Shown here piece after piece: positions 8,081-16,340 of a DNA stretch of 23,668 nucleotides. Numbering within the stretch: the stretch's first letter is position 1; the number at the start of each line of letters is the position of its first letter. The DNA lies in contig DATNPH010000131.1 in assembly GCA_036703315.1 (NCBI GenBank), forward strand, positions 1-23,668. The letters run 5' to 3'. The notes under the pieces are model-generated. The model was not told where the DNA came from. It saw nothing but the letters and a program-made list of their open reading frames with translations, and did not search any database. This stretch comes from DATNPH01 sp036703315 (lineage in GTDB: Bacteria; Cyanobacteriota; Cyanobacteriia; Cyanobacteriales; Coleofasciculaceae). A program made the position numbers and the translations under genes.

Positions 8081-11000
8081 TTAGATAGGTGCTGAAAAAC
8101 TAATTCTGAACTCGGTACCTACCCTGTGGGTTATTTCCAGAGTTCCATCAAGTTGATTGGTTAAAACTTTCACTATCTGAAGTCCTAATGATTTTACATT
8201 ATTAATGCTCGAATTTATAGAAAAACCTATACCATTATCCCTGACCATAAGGGTTAGATAATTGTTGTCTTTATGATAATCGATAGCAATCTTTACAATT
8301 CCTTCTTTACTATTGGGAAATGCATATTTCAGCGCATTTGAAACTAACTCACTGATAATTAAACCACAGGGAATAGCTGTATTAATATTCAGAGTAATAT
8401 CATCAACATCTAACTCCAAAGTAATTTTTTCGGAATTCACTCCGTAGACTCGGAATAAATAATTAGTCAAGTTTTGAATATACTCAACGAAGTTGATTCT
8501 TGCACAATCTCTAGATTGATACAATTGTTCGTGGACAAGAGCCATCGATTTGACGCGATTGCAGCTTTCTCGAAACACCTCCAGCATGACTCGATCTTTA
8601 ATGTAGTGGGATTGTAAGTCAAGTAGGCTGGAAATCACTTGCAAGTTATTTTTAACTCGATGGTGAATTTCTTGGAGTAAAAGCTCTTTTTCCCTTAACG
8701 ATTCTTTAATCTGTGTTTCTGCCTGTTTGCGATCGCTAATATCTAAGCTAATCCCCGTCATCCGTACTGGTTTGCCTGTTTCGTCGTAAAAAACCTGACT
8801 TTTGCTTTCTATCCAACGAATTCCCCGATCCGGCAAGACAACACGAAATTCAATGTCGCAGTCCTCTCCTGTCTCAATTGAACATTGCTCACATTGACGG
8901 ACACGATCGCGGTCTTCCGGATGAACACAGGCTAGAAAGGCTTCGCAGGTACGCTCCAATGTATTGTTACCCCAGCCATACAGGCGTTCGAGGTTAGGCG
9001 AGCGAGTAACTTCTCCTGTTTGAAGATTCCAGTCCCAGAAGCCCATACGGGCAGCATCCAAGGCGATGCGCAGTCGCTCGTCGCTTTGACGCAGTTGCTC
9101 TTCCCTTTGGCGCAGTTGCTCCTCAGCAAGCTTGCGCTGTGTGATGTCAGTGCAAACGCCAAAAACTCCGCTGAGTTGACCATTAGAAGAGAATATAGGC
9201 TTTTTAATCACTTGATAGCAGCGCACTTCCCCTGTCAGTGTCCTACAAGTAGATTCTGGAATGAATTGCTGTTGCAATGTCGTAAGCACTTCCTGGTCTT
9301 TAGCAACAAATCGCTCTGCCTCGGCTTGATAAGGATTCAACTGACCATCTGTCTTACCCAGCATATCTTCAACAGTTAATCCATAAAAATCTGCCGTGAC
9401 ATGATTAGCAAGCACATACCTACCCTTCAGGTCTTTGACAAAAATCTTGTTCGGATTGGTATCAAGGACAGTTTGGAGAAAGTCTTTCTGGGCTTGAAGT
9501 GCCTGCTCTGCCTGTTTGCGTTTGGTGATATCAATTCCTACGACGACAGTGTTGCTACCTCTGTGGTACTTCTGAGCAGCAATCAGGTAATTTCGGATTG
9601 AGCCGTTAACTTGTACCTCAACGACTTGGTGGTCTGTTTGGGCAGCACTAGCGAGAAACTGCTCCATAAATTGCACAAATTCAGAGCGGTTTTCAAGAAA
9701 GCCCAGTTTTTTGCCGACAAAAGCCTCTGGGGACAAGTTGAAGCTGTTCGCTAGATACTGGTTAACGCCAAGGTATCGCCCCTCGGAATTAATCCAGGAA
9801 ACAAACCCAGGCACAGCATCCAAGACAGCCCGTAGTTGCTCTTTTGCCTGTTGCAGTTCCGACTCTACTGCTTTGAGGGTCGTGATATCAGTAACTACCG
9901 CAAAGCTACCCTTAAAGCCGCCATCAGTTTCTAAGATTGGGATTGAAGAAACCAAAGCGATCAACTTTTGCTCATCGTTTCTTGTGAGTTCCAACTCGTA
10001 AGACCCACTCTCACCCCTTCCACGTCTAATCCTTTGCTCTTGGACAATTTTTTGATTGTCTTCATCCAAGAATTCCAAAATGCTATGTCCAATGATTTCT
10101 ACCTGCGAGTAGCCCAGCATCTCGCTCAATTTCTCATTGACATACGAGATCACATTATCTTCATTAGCGATAATCACGCCCTCGTTCATCCCCTCGATTA
10201 GCAGGCGATACCGATGTTCGCTCTCACGCAGTGCCTCCTCTACCAGCTTGCGCTCTGTAATGTCAGTACTAACACCTAAGACTTGTGTGACTTGACCATT
10301 ATTTGAAACGAGCGGCTTTTTGATGGTTTGAAACCAGTACATTTCTCCAGTTGGAGTGTGGCAAGCCTCTTGGGCAATGAACTTCTGCCGTTGCGTGGTA
10401 AATACTTCCTGATCCTGAGTAATGAACCGCTGTGCCTCGACTTGATCGAGATTCAAATCAGCCTGCGTCTTTTCATAGGACTTGCCGAGTAAGTCTTCAA
10501 CAGTTGTTCCATAAAAATTGGCACAGGCTTGATTGGCAAGCACGACCCTCGCCTCCCTGTCTTTAACAAAAATCATGCTGGGATTAGTGTCAATGACAGT
10601 TTGGAGAAAATCTTTTTGGGTTTTTAGTGCCTCCTGTGCTTGCTGACGTTCGGCTATTTCTTGCCTGAGAAGCGCGTTGGCTTGCTCCAGTTCGGCAGTA
10701 CGTTCAGCTACTCGTTTTTCCAGTTCATCATAAGCTTTTTGTCGGTCTAACTCTGCTTGTTTGCGTTGGGCAGATTCCCGATAGGTATCGCTAATATCTT
10801 GAATCATACCAACCACGTACTGAGCTGATCCATTGGTATCACAGACAGCTGAAACTGATATATTGACCCAGATTAGATAACCATCTTTTCGGAAGCAACG
10901 CTTTTGGAAGCTGAAGTGATTGCGTTGTCCTGCTAGCAGTTCCTGAAACAGTTTAATGCTTTCTGATCGGTCGTCTGGATGGGTCAACTGAATCAAGGAC

Positions 11001-11887
11001 AGGCTTTGGAGTTCTTCTGGGGTGTATCCGAATAGTTTCTGAAAAGCCTGATTGGTTTCGATAAATATCCCCTGTGTATTAGCAAGCACCATACCGACCG
11101 AAGCGGACTCAAACACGCTTCGGAATCGCTGTTCACTCTCCCGCAGTGCCTCCTCTGTTTGCTTGTTTTTGGTGATATCTCGGCAAATTCCTAGTACGGA
11201 TGCTACAGATCCATCAGCGGCTAATTCTGGGAAGAGACGAGTTTGATAATACTTCCAACCCTTGGGAGTAAGGTAACTGAACTCATGCTCATCTAGCTCA
11301 CCTGTCTGGAAAACCTTTTGTAATGATGGCTCCCACAGGGATAAAAGTTCTTGGGGTATACCTAGCTCCTGATAGGTTTTCCCAAGATATTCCTGAGGTG
11401 GGATTCCTGTCGCCAGTTCAACCGCTGGGTTGATATAGATATAACGCAGTTCTCGATCAAAGCGGAAAATGATATCTGGGGAATGTTCAACAAGCGCTCT
11501 GAACTCCTGTTCCCGTTGATGTAAAATATCTTCTGTTCGTTTGCGCTCAGTGATGTCTTCTGAAAAACCAGCGATGCCCCAAGTTTCCCCAAATTGATTT
11601 TGGACGGCAAAGGCACGCGATCGCACCCAACGCATCTCTCCATCTGGTCGTAAAATCCGGTACTCGGCTTTGTACTCATTGTGAAATTGTTGGGAAAAGG
11701 CAGCAACGGCGCGATCGTGATCGCTCCGATGAATTGACTCCACAATCAAGTTCAAATGACCGCCAGGGTAAGTGTACAATCTTTCACGAGGATAGCCCCA
11801 GAGCGTCTCAAAAGCTGGACTAACGTAGAGCAACTGCTGACGATCAGCTGAGGTCAACCAAAAGACTTCCTGAATAGTTTCTGACAT
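8081..11887 (-). CDS. Multi-PAS (eight) sensor histidine kinase, HisKA_2 type
   Basis: 1268 residues from ATG 11887; a TTG at 11914 would add nine residues, and neither start has a clear Shine-Dalgarno. No transmembrane segment is seen, so it is a cytoplasmic sensor. I count eight PAS units, most ending in a DIT-x-RK/K-type PAC tail, with a coiled coil between the third and fourth. Most begin with an ESE.R(F/Y)R or KDFLQTV(I/L)DTNP helix. The kinase core starts near 1062: phosphoacceptor His at about 1075 in QEIHHRVKNNLQVISSLL, ISELVSNALKYAFP with N-box Asn about 1184, and VRDNGIGF about 1216-1222, followed by SLGLQIVKVLTNQLDG. This is the HisKA_2/HATPase_c class that is common in cyanobacteria. 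PAS4 and PAS7 are near-copies of one another. It lies between the MprF-like flippase gene (39 bp) and the REC-PAS kinase (20 bp). The ligand or cofactor is unknown. Confidence 0.95.
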   Translation of the reverse strand: MSETIQEVFWLTSADRQQLLYVSPAFETLWGYPRERLYTYPGGHLNLIVESIHRSDHDRAVAAFSQQFHNEYKAEYRILRPDGEMRWVRSRAFAVQNQFGETWGIAGFSEDITERKRTEDILHQREQEFRALVEHSPDIIFRFDRELRYIYINPAVELATGIPPQEYLGKTYQELGIPQELLSLWEPSLQKVFQTGELDEHEFSYLTPKGWKYYQTRLFPELAADGSVASVLGICRDITKNKQTEEALRESEQRFRSVFESASVGMVLANTQGIFIETNQAFQKLFGYTPEELQSLSLIQLTHPDDRSESIKLFQELLAGQRNHFSFQKRCFRKDGYLIWVNISVSAVCDTNGSAQYVVGMIQDISDTYRESAQRKQAELDRQKAYDELEKRVAERTAELEQANALLRQEIAERQQAQEALKTQKDFLQTVIDTNPSMIFVKDREARVVLANQACANFYGTTVEDLLGKSYEKTQADLNLDQVEAQRFITQDQEVFTTQRQKFIAQEACHTPTGEMYWFQTIKKPLVSNNGQVTQVLGVSTDITERKLVEEALRESEHRYRLLIEGMNEGVIIANEDNVISYVNEKLSEMLGYSQVEIIGHSILEFLDEDNQKIVQEQRIRRGRGESGSYELELTRNDEQKLIALVSSIPILETDGGFKGSFAVVTDITTLKAVESELQQAKEQLRAVLDAVPGFVSWINSEGRYLGVNQYLANSFNLSPEAFVGKKLGFLENRSEFVQFMEQFLASAAQTDHQVVEVQVNGSIRNYLIAAQKYHRGSNTVVVGIDITKRKQAEQALQAQKDFLQTVLDTNPNKIFVKDLKGRYVLANHVTADFYGLTVEDMLGKTDGQLNPYQAEAERFVAKDQEVLTTLQQQFIPESTCRTLTGEVRCYQVIKKPIFSSNGQLSGVFGVCTDITQRKLAEEQLRQREEQLRQSDERLRIALDAARMGFWDWNLQTGEVTRSPNLERLYGWGNNTLERTCEAFLACVHPEDRDRVRQCEQCSIETGEDCDIEFRVVLPDRGIRWIESKSQVFYDETGKPVRMTGISLDISDRKQAETQIKESLREKELLLQEIHHRVKNNLQVISSLLDLQSHYIKDRVMLEVFRESCNRVKSMALVHEQLYQSRDCARINFVEYIQNLTNYLFRVYGVNSEKITLELDVDDITLNINTAIPCGLIISELVSNALKYAFPNSKEGIVKIAIDYHKDNNYLTLMVRDNGIGFSINSSINNVKSLGLQIVKVLTNQLDGTLEITHRVGTEFRISFSAPI

Positions 11888-11926
11888 TGGAAAAAATCGT
11901 TTCTGCCTTTCCAAATGTAGGGTAAC

Positions 11927-12865
11927 TCAAGAACGAGAATCCCTTCTCAATCGCGTTCTAATTTCATAGAGTCCCATTAATGCCGTGGCTACTCCCAAAG
12001 GAAGGAAATAGTACACTCCACGATACGCTAGCAACGTTCCAAAAATTGTCGTTGCGGGAATTTTAGACGAGAGGAGAAGCAATATTGCCCCTTCAAACAC
12101 CCCCAAACCACCAGGAACATTGCTGACAACGGCTCCAGTCATCGCCAGTAAGAAGATACCCAAAAAATCCATAAAGGATATCGGTGTAGGAGAGGGTAGC
12201 AAGACGTAAAGAACTGCTGCTGCCACAATCCAATCCATAGAAGAAATGCCAAGCATAGCGAGAGAGATCTGGAGAGAAGGGAACCGAAACTCTCGCCCAC
12301 GAATTTTTAACGGTTTCCTACTGATAATGCTGCCTAATAAATAGGCTGCCACTAAAAGTAGGAAAATGATACCGAGAGGACGCACGGAGAGAGGCAATTT
12401 GAGCTGGATAGGAATTTCTAGGGGATGCGAGAGAAACATTACCCCACTAACGGCCAACAATCCCAACCAGAAACTGATATTCTCGAACACAATCACTTGG
12501 GCGATCGCGAATGCTGATACTCCCCAAGTGGAGTAAAAACGATAACGAATTGCACTACCCGTGAGGAAGGCAAACCCTACAGTGTTGGTTGCGGCGGAGC
12601 TAATAAAGCCAGTAAAAAAACTTTTGCTGAAGGCAATGGAATGACCAATATAGCGAAATGCTAAATAATCATAGATTGATATTCCATAACCTAAGGCTGA
12701 CAATCCGATCGCCGAATATAAGCGGCTTGCCGGAAGTGCTGTCAGAGTGTTGACTATATCACGGTAGTTATAGTGCCGCAGTTCGTGGTGGATAGCGGCG
12801 AGTGAAATACCGAGAAGCACGAAGCCTAACAGTGAGGTGAGGTTATCAAGGAGCTTTTTGGGCAT
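11927..12865 (-). CDS. MprF flippase-like membrane protein (LPG synthase TM region, UPF0104 type)
   Basis: 312 residues with about eight hydrophobic segments. Recognisable features of the MprF N-terminal, UPF0104-type family are YNYRDIVNTLTALP near the N-terminus, YDYLAFRYIG, KSFFTGFISSAATNTVGFAFLTG and GSAIRYRFYS, and near the C-terminus TGAVVSNVPGGLGVFEGAIL (the PGGLGVFE signature), followed by ALLAYRGVYYFLPLGVA-type residues. In MprF this part moves aminoacylated phosphatidylglycerol across the membrane. Here it is a separate gene, 181 bp downstream of the synthase half on the same strand. Its ATG abuts a heptamer-repeat spacer, and the bases just upstream are pyrimidine-rich on the coding strand, so there is no Shine-Dalgarno. 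The first kinase gene starts 39 bp after its stop. Other UPF0104 proteins flip other lipids, so the substrate is inferred from the neighbouring synthase. Confidence 0.88.
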   Translation of the reverse strand: MPKKLLDNLTSLLGFVLLGISLAAIHHELRHYNYRDIVNTLTALPASRLYSAIGLSALGYGISIYDYLAFRYIGHSIAFSKSFFTGFISSAATNTVGFAFLTGSAIRYRFYSTWGVSAFAIAQVIVFENISFWLGLLAVSGVMFLSHPLEIPIQLKLPLSVRPLGIIFLLLVAAYLLGSIISRKPLKIRGREFRFPSLQISLAMLGISSMDWIVAAAVLYVLLPSPTPISFMDFLGIFLLAMTGAVVSNVPGGLGVFEGAILLLLSSKIPATTIFGTLLAYRGVYYFLPLGVATALMGLYEIRTRLRRDSRS

Positions 12866-12875
12866 AGGGAGTGGG

Positions 12876-13043
12876 AGGTTGGAAGGTTGAAAGTTGGAAT
12901 GTTGAAAGATGAAAGTTGGAATGTTGAAGATTGGAATGTTGAAGGTTCTAATCGGCTAATCAGTAGCCCGTAACCTAAAAATGTGCAACTTGCAACTTGC
13001 CAACCTGCAACCTGCTAACCTTCAAACCTTTAAACCTTCAACT
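12876..13043. repeat. Degenerate heptamer tandem repeats with opposed arms (STRR-like)
   Basis: The left arm (12876-12946) is a run of about ten degenerate heptamers of the GTTGAAA / GTTGGAA kind. The right arm (12984-13043) is a run in the complementary sense (GCAACTT, CAACCTG, TTCAAACC, TTCAACT). The arms could pair imperfectly into a long hairpin with a loop of about 37 bases. Such short tandemly repeated repetitive sequences are typical of filamentous cyanobacteria. It fills the spacer between the two MprF-half genes. Confidence 0.75.
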
Positions 13044-13046
13044 TTG

Positions 13047-14720
13047 TTATGACCCTGGCTTAAAGTAATCTAGCAAGCGATCGCCTGAGTCAGCTCGAAT
13101 CAGCGCTACAATCACTTCTGGCAAAGCGGTTCTCCCTGGATAGATAAAATAACGGGGTTCCCAAGAAGGTTTAAATTTCTCCTTGAACGCATGCAACCCC
13201 TTGAGATTGTAGAACTGGTTTAAGTGCTTATAAAGATAGTGTAGGGCTTGTTCTAGGCGGGGAGACTTAGGTTTTTCACCAACACCAGAGAGCGCAGACA
13301 GACCGAGGTTAAATGTGTCATATCCTCGCTCCTTAAAATGCTGAAACATCAGGGTAAACAAAAAGTCCATTGTGCCCTGTTCTACCTCAGTCCGCCGCCG
13401 CATCAGATCAATCGAAATCTCGTTCAACTGATACTCTGGAATTACATTAGCAAAGGCACTAATCTGACCGTCAGGAGTATGAACGGCAACAATTTCACAC
13501 TCTCGTACATACTCATCATGAAACCAGCCTAAAGAGAACTGTTTTTCCGAACCATGTGTCAGATGGAGCCACTCATCACTCACTAGCTTTAGTTCTCGCA
13601 GTAATTCATCAGAAATTGGGGATTGGTAAAACTTGACCTCATGCCCCAATTTTTTCATGCGGTTTAACGCTGCTCTCCAGTCTTTGCCAGCTTTCCCTTG
13701 CAGAGTAAAGGCTTTGAGGTCTGCGATCGCTTCTTCGCCAATCTTGAGAACTCGAAAGCCTAGTTCTTTATACAGGTCTAAATCATCGGGTAATGTCTGG
13801 TAAAAGGCTGGATGCCAGTCATTAGACTGACAAAAATGCTTAAAGCCAATAATCACTTCCTTGCGGTCATCATCAGGACCAATTGGGTCTCCCAGCGCGA
13901 TCGCTCCTCGACCTTTCGGTACGTAAGCAATCACACTACGTCCAGAAGGGCTGAAGTAGTAAGCTTTGTCACTCAATAGTGTTAACCGCGCCAACGATGT
14001 TCGCCCATACTGCTCTACAATTTCCTTCGCCTTCTGCCGTTCTTCTGAAACAGCCGGTTCCCCTCGCAACAACACAGGTCGCAAGAGCATAAACAGAGCA
14101 TAACTAAGCGTAACGGCACCAACTAGGTAAATTGAATTAACAAAAAAGCGCCCATAATGAGTTCTCGGTTCTATCCCAGCATTATCTTCTGTAAAAAATA
14201 GTGCTAGGGTTTGAAGCAGAGCCTCAGAGAGACTATAGTGTGCGCTATAGTGCCGCCAGTCTAATAGAAAAAAGCCTGCGGTTCCATAAGCGAGAGTAAA
14301 TAGTAGCGCCCCAATCAGCACTTTGAACCCTTGAGCTATGGAAGGTCGGTCTGAATGAGCTGTGAACACATCACGCATAATTAGCAGTTGAACCAGCAGC
14401 ACCGCAGACAGCAGACACTCCTCCCAGTCAAGCCCTTTGAGTAAGTGACTGATAATCGAGATAATTAGCAATCCAACTGTCAACAGCCAAGCTATCCGCT
14501 TACGTCTTGACAAATTAGTCGCTAGCATTAACAGGAAAAATCCGGTAATTACAGCAAATAAATGCCCACCCTCCCGCACCTCAAAGGGAAAAATGCCCCG
14601 GATCCAATCAACCCGTCCCCGAAGACTAGGCGTTACACCAGACAGCAGGTTAACCACTCCTACTAAGCCAGTTAGGAGAGCTGCTGTCCATACACCAATC
14701 TGAGTGCGTCGTGTCAACAC
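13047..14720 (-). CDS. Phosphatidylglycerol aminoacyltransferase half of MprF (LPG synthase C-terminal domain)
   Basis: 557 residues. Six hydrophobic segments (about 9-29, 50-72, 76-93, 101-117, 133-154, 192-214) precede a soluble domain of the DUF2156/LPG_synthase_C family (about 225-545), which transfers an amino acid from aminoacyl-tRNA to phosphatidylglycerol. Visible motifs: YGRTSLARLTLLSDKAYYFS, GRGAIALGDPIGP at 270-282, YKELGFRVLKIGEEA, KDWRAALNRMKKLGHE, FANVIPEY, NEISIDLMRRR and GTMDFLFTLM, then FNLGLSALSGVG and the final FKPSWEPRYFIYP. The order matches the last TM helices plus catalytic domain of full-length MprF (about 840 residues); together with the flippase half (312) the sum is close to that length. 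The start is GTG 14720 with GAGGA about 7 nt upstream. The amino acid used cannot be told from sequence. Cationic lipids alter surface charge and peptide resistance. Confidence 0.92.
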   Translation of the reverse strand: MLTRRTQIGVWTAALLTGLVGVVNLLSGVTPSLRGRVDWIRGIFPFEVREGGHLFAVITGFFLLMLATNLSRRKRIAWLLTVGLLIISIISHLLKGLDWEECLLSAVLLVQLLIMRDVFTAHSDRPSIAQGFKVLIGALLFTLAYGTAGFFLLDWRHYSAHYSLSEALLQTLALFFTEDNAGIEPRTHYGRFFVNSIYLVGAVTLSYALFMLLRPVLLRGEPAVSEERQKAKEIVEQYGRTSLARLTLLSDKAYYFSPSGRSVIAYVPKGRGAIALGDPIGPDDDRKEVIIGFKHFCQSNDWHPAFYQTLPDDLDLYKELGFRVLKIGEEAIADLKAFTLQGKAGKDWRAALNRMKKLGHEVKFYQSPISDELLRELKLVSDEWLHLTHGSEKQFSLGWFHDEYVRECEIVAVHTPDGQISAFANVIPEYQLNEISIDLMRRRTEVEQGTMDFLFTLMFQHFKERGYDTFNLGLSALSGVGEKPKSPRLEQALHYLYKHLNQFYNLKGLHAFKEKFKPSWEPRYFIYPGRTALPEVIVALIRADSGDRLLDYFKPGS

Positions 14721-14737
14721 GGCGGTATCCTCACAAG

Positions 14738-14830
14738 ATAAGCAAGTCGAAAGTTAAAACTCAAAAAGGGGAAATTTAATAGAAGACTCTTGGCTGCTGC
14801 CTGCATGCAAACTAATTGTGGAACAGCTTT
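14738..14830 (+). pseudogene. Decayed copy of the small basic protein gene found at 22620-22808
   Basis: Read on the plus strand, this stretch shares ordered blocks with 22631-22718: TAAGCAAGTC, then AAAACTCAAAAA, then GGAAA, then TGGCTGCT-CCTG-ATGC, then TGTGGAACAGCTT. There is a short insertion after the first block and a 1-nt length difference before the last, so the frame is broken (in-frame TAA soon after the first block). No start codon remains. It lies in the leader of the MprF synthase gene, on the opposite strand. The shared blocks in the same order and spacing make chance similarity unlikely. Confidence 0.65.
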
Positions 14831-14978
14831 AAATTCAGGTTATGCACTTGGATGATTGAGCTTCTAGTCGATGGCAGCAATAATTTTCCACCAGTTCAAC
14901 AGGCTCCAAGCACAGCGAGAATAGCAAACAAGAAGTACATTTAGCTTTCCCTGCTCTCGCTTACAACTAATGCTTTCC

Positions 14979-15929
14979 CTACTTTTTGTTTTGTGCAAGT
15001 GCTTGCTTGAAGTTTTTTCCCACATAAGAAAGTGAATCTGTTGCATGCTTGTGATTATAATTCCAGCCATAATCAGGTCCAGATACACCATGACCACCAG
15101 GGAAAATATTAAACTCGTTTTCTATACCCAATGCATCCAAAGTCTCATGAAACTGTTGTGTAGATTCGAGAAATTCATTTCCGGCTAGGTCATCTTTTCC
15201 CGCATCTAAATATATCCGCAATCGCTTACGTTCCTCTGCTGGCAGCTTTTTCACAAACTGCTGAGGACTATTTTCGGGTCCACTCTGATCGGTAAAATAA
15301 CCGATGTGACTAAAGAGAATATTGAAGTTATTTATGTGGTGTAAACCAATGTTAACGGCACCCCAAGCCCCAGACGATAGACCTCCAATTGCCCAAAACT
15401 GCGGTGACTCTAATGCCCGATAGCGTGACTTTACAACTTGGACGAGTTCTGACCCAATCAACGTTCCAACGTTGCCATTGGGGCCGTCGAAATACTGAGG
15501 GTCAAATTGGGGACTAGAACCACGCTTGTCATTGCCATCGGGGGTAATCACGATTGACGGCGGCAGTTTCCCACTCTTGTAGAGGCTATCTAGTACAGGA
15601 ATTATGCCAATCTTTTTCACCCAAGCATTAGCATCATCATGTCCCCCGTGCAGCAAGAAAATCACAGGATAGCGTTTTTGGGCATTCTGATTGTAGCCTG
15701 GCGGCAAAATTAGACCGTATTGTCGAACTTCCCCCATCGCCTTGCTGTCGAAGGTTTGTAGGCTAAAGGTTAGCTTGTTGTCTTTATTGTTGTTGTCTTT
15801 AACGGTTGTTGGAGGAGGATCGAGCTGCGGGGCACCGAGCATATATACATACCAGTAAGCCGCCCCAGCTAAAAGCCCTATAATCCCAACAATCCCAGCA
15901 CTTATAATTAAAAGTTTTCGGGATTTCAT
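14979..15929 (-). CDS. Membrane-anchored putative esterase (esterase D/PF00756 family)
   Basis: 316 residues. A hydrophobic N-terminal segment (6-30, after MKSRK) acts as a signal anchor or uncleaved signal, placing the enzyme outside the cytoplasm. The alpha/beta-hydrolase domain follows: YGLILPPGYN at 71-80, RYPVIFLLHGGHDD at 86-99 (oxyanion region), the nucleophile Ser185 in a GLSSG elbow, Asp246 or Asp247 in LDAGKDD, and His280 in FPGGHG. Relatives hydrolyse acyl esters such as feruloyl or acetyl groups, mycolyl esters, or S-formylglutathione; the substrate here is unknown. It is separated by 258 bp from the MprF synthase start and by more than 400 bp from the EamA gene, so it is probably expressed alone. 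The C-terminal PDYGWNYNHKHATDSL region is a plausible substrate-facing loop. Confidence 0.88.
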   Translation of the reverse strand: MKSRKLLIISAGIVGIIGLLAGAAYWYVYMLGAPQLDPPPTTVKDNNNKDNKLTFSLQTFDSKAMGEVRQYGLILPPGYNQNAQKRYPVIFLLHGGHDDANAWVKKIGIIPVLDSLYKSGKLPPSIVITPDGNDKRGSSPQFDPQYFDGPNGNVGTLIGSELVQVVKSRYRALESPQFWAIGGLSSGAWGAVNIGLHHINNFNILFSHIGYFTDQSGPENSPQQFVKKLPAEERKRLRIYLDAGKDDLAGNEFLESTQQFHETLDALGIENEFNIFPGGHGVSGPDYGWNYNHKHATDSLSYVGKNFKQALAQNKK

Positions 15930-16340
15930 CGCTTGGAAATAATTGACTTCCTTAACTACCTAGAGTTTATTACTACAATTACACCGTCACGGGTCAATTT
16001 CAGGTTAAAAACTCTAGCTTACATAGACTACTACAAAATGATAGAGGATTGACTAATAGAGTTCCCTCTAACATACACAGAGCACTAGTCGATGTAAACA
16101 TCAACACAATTTATCTTTATGCCTATCTAAACGGTAGGTTAGGACATATCTACAAAGTCCAAAATCTCGAATGAAGGGGAAGCCTTGGCTCATAAAACTT
16201 TGGGGTTAAACCATAGAGTTTCATCCGAATGTTCCCATTAAGAGATTTGAACGCAGCCTTCAGTTTGAGGTTACTCAGTCAATTGAATAAATCAATTTTT
16301 CTTTATTTTAGAGTTAGTTTTTATAGAAAAGAAGACTATT
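15930..16340. other. 411-bp intergenic stretch without recognisable gene
   Basis: It separates two minus-strand genes. Small inverted repeats are present, including CCTATC/GGTAGG around 16122-16140, AATTGA/TCAATT around 16280-16297 and a 7-bp AACTCTA/TAGAGTT pair around 16010-16070, but none looks like a clean terminator. No coding frame with a domain is seen. Confidence 0.45.

Noticed and set aside
12876..13043. CRISPR array in the repeat spacer
   Set aside because: The repeats are 7-mers without spacers of uniform length, and no cas genes are present.
14864..15097. 77-residue minus-strand frame overlapping the esterase 3' end
   Set aside because: It overlaps the esterase coding end in a different frame and shows no family signature.
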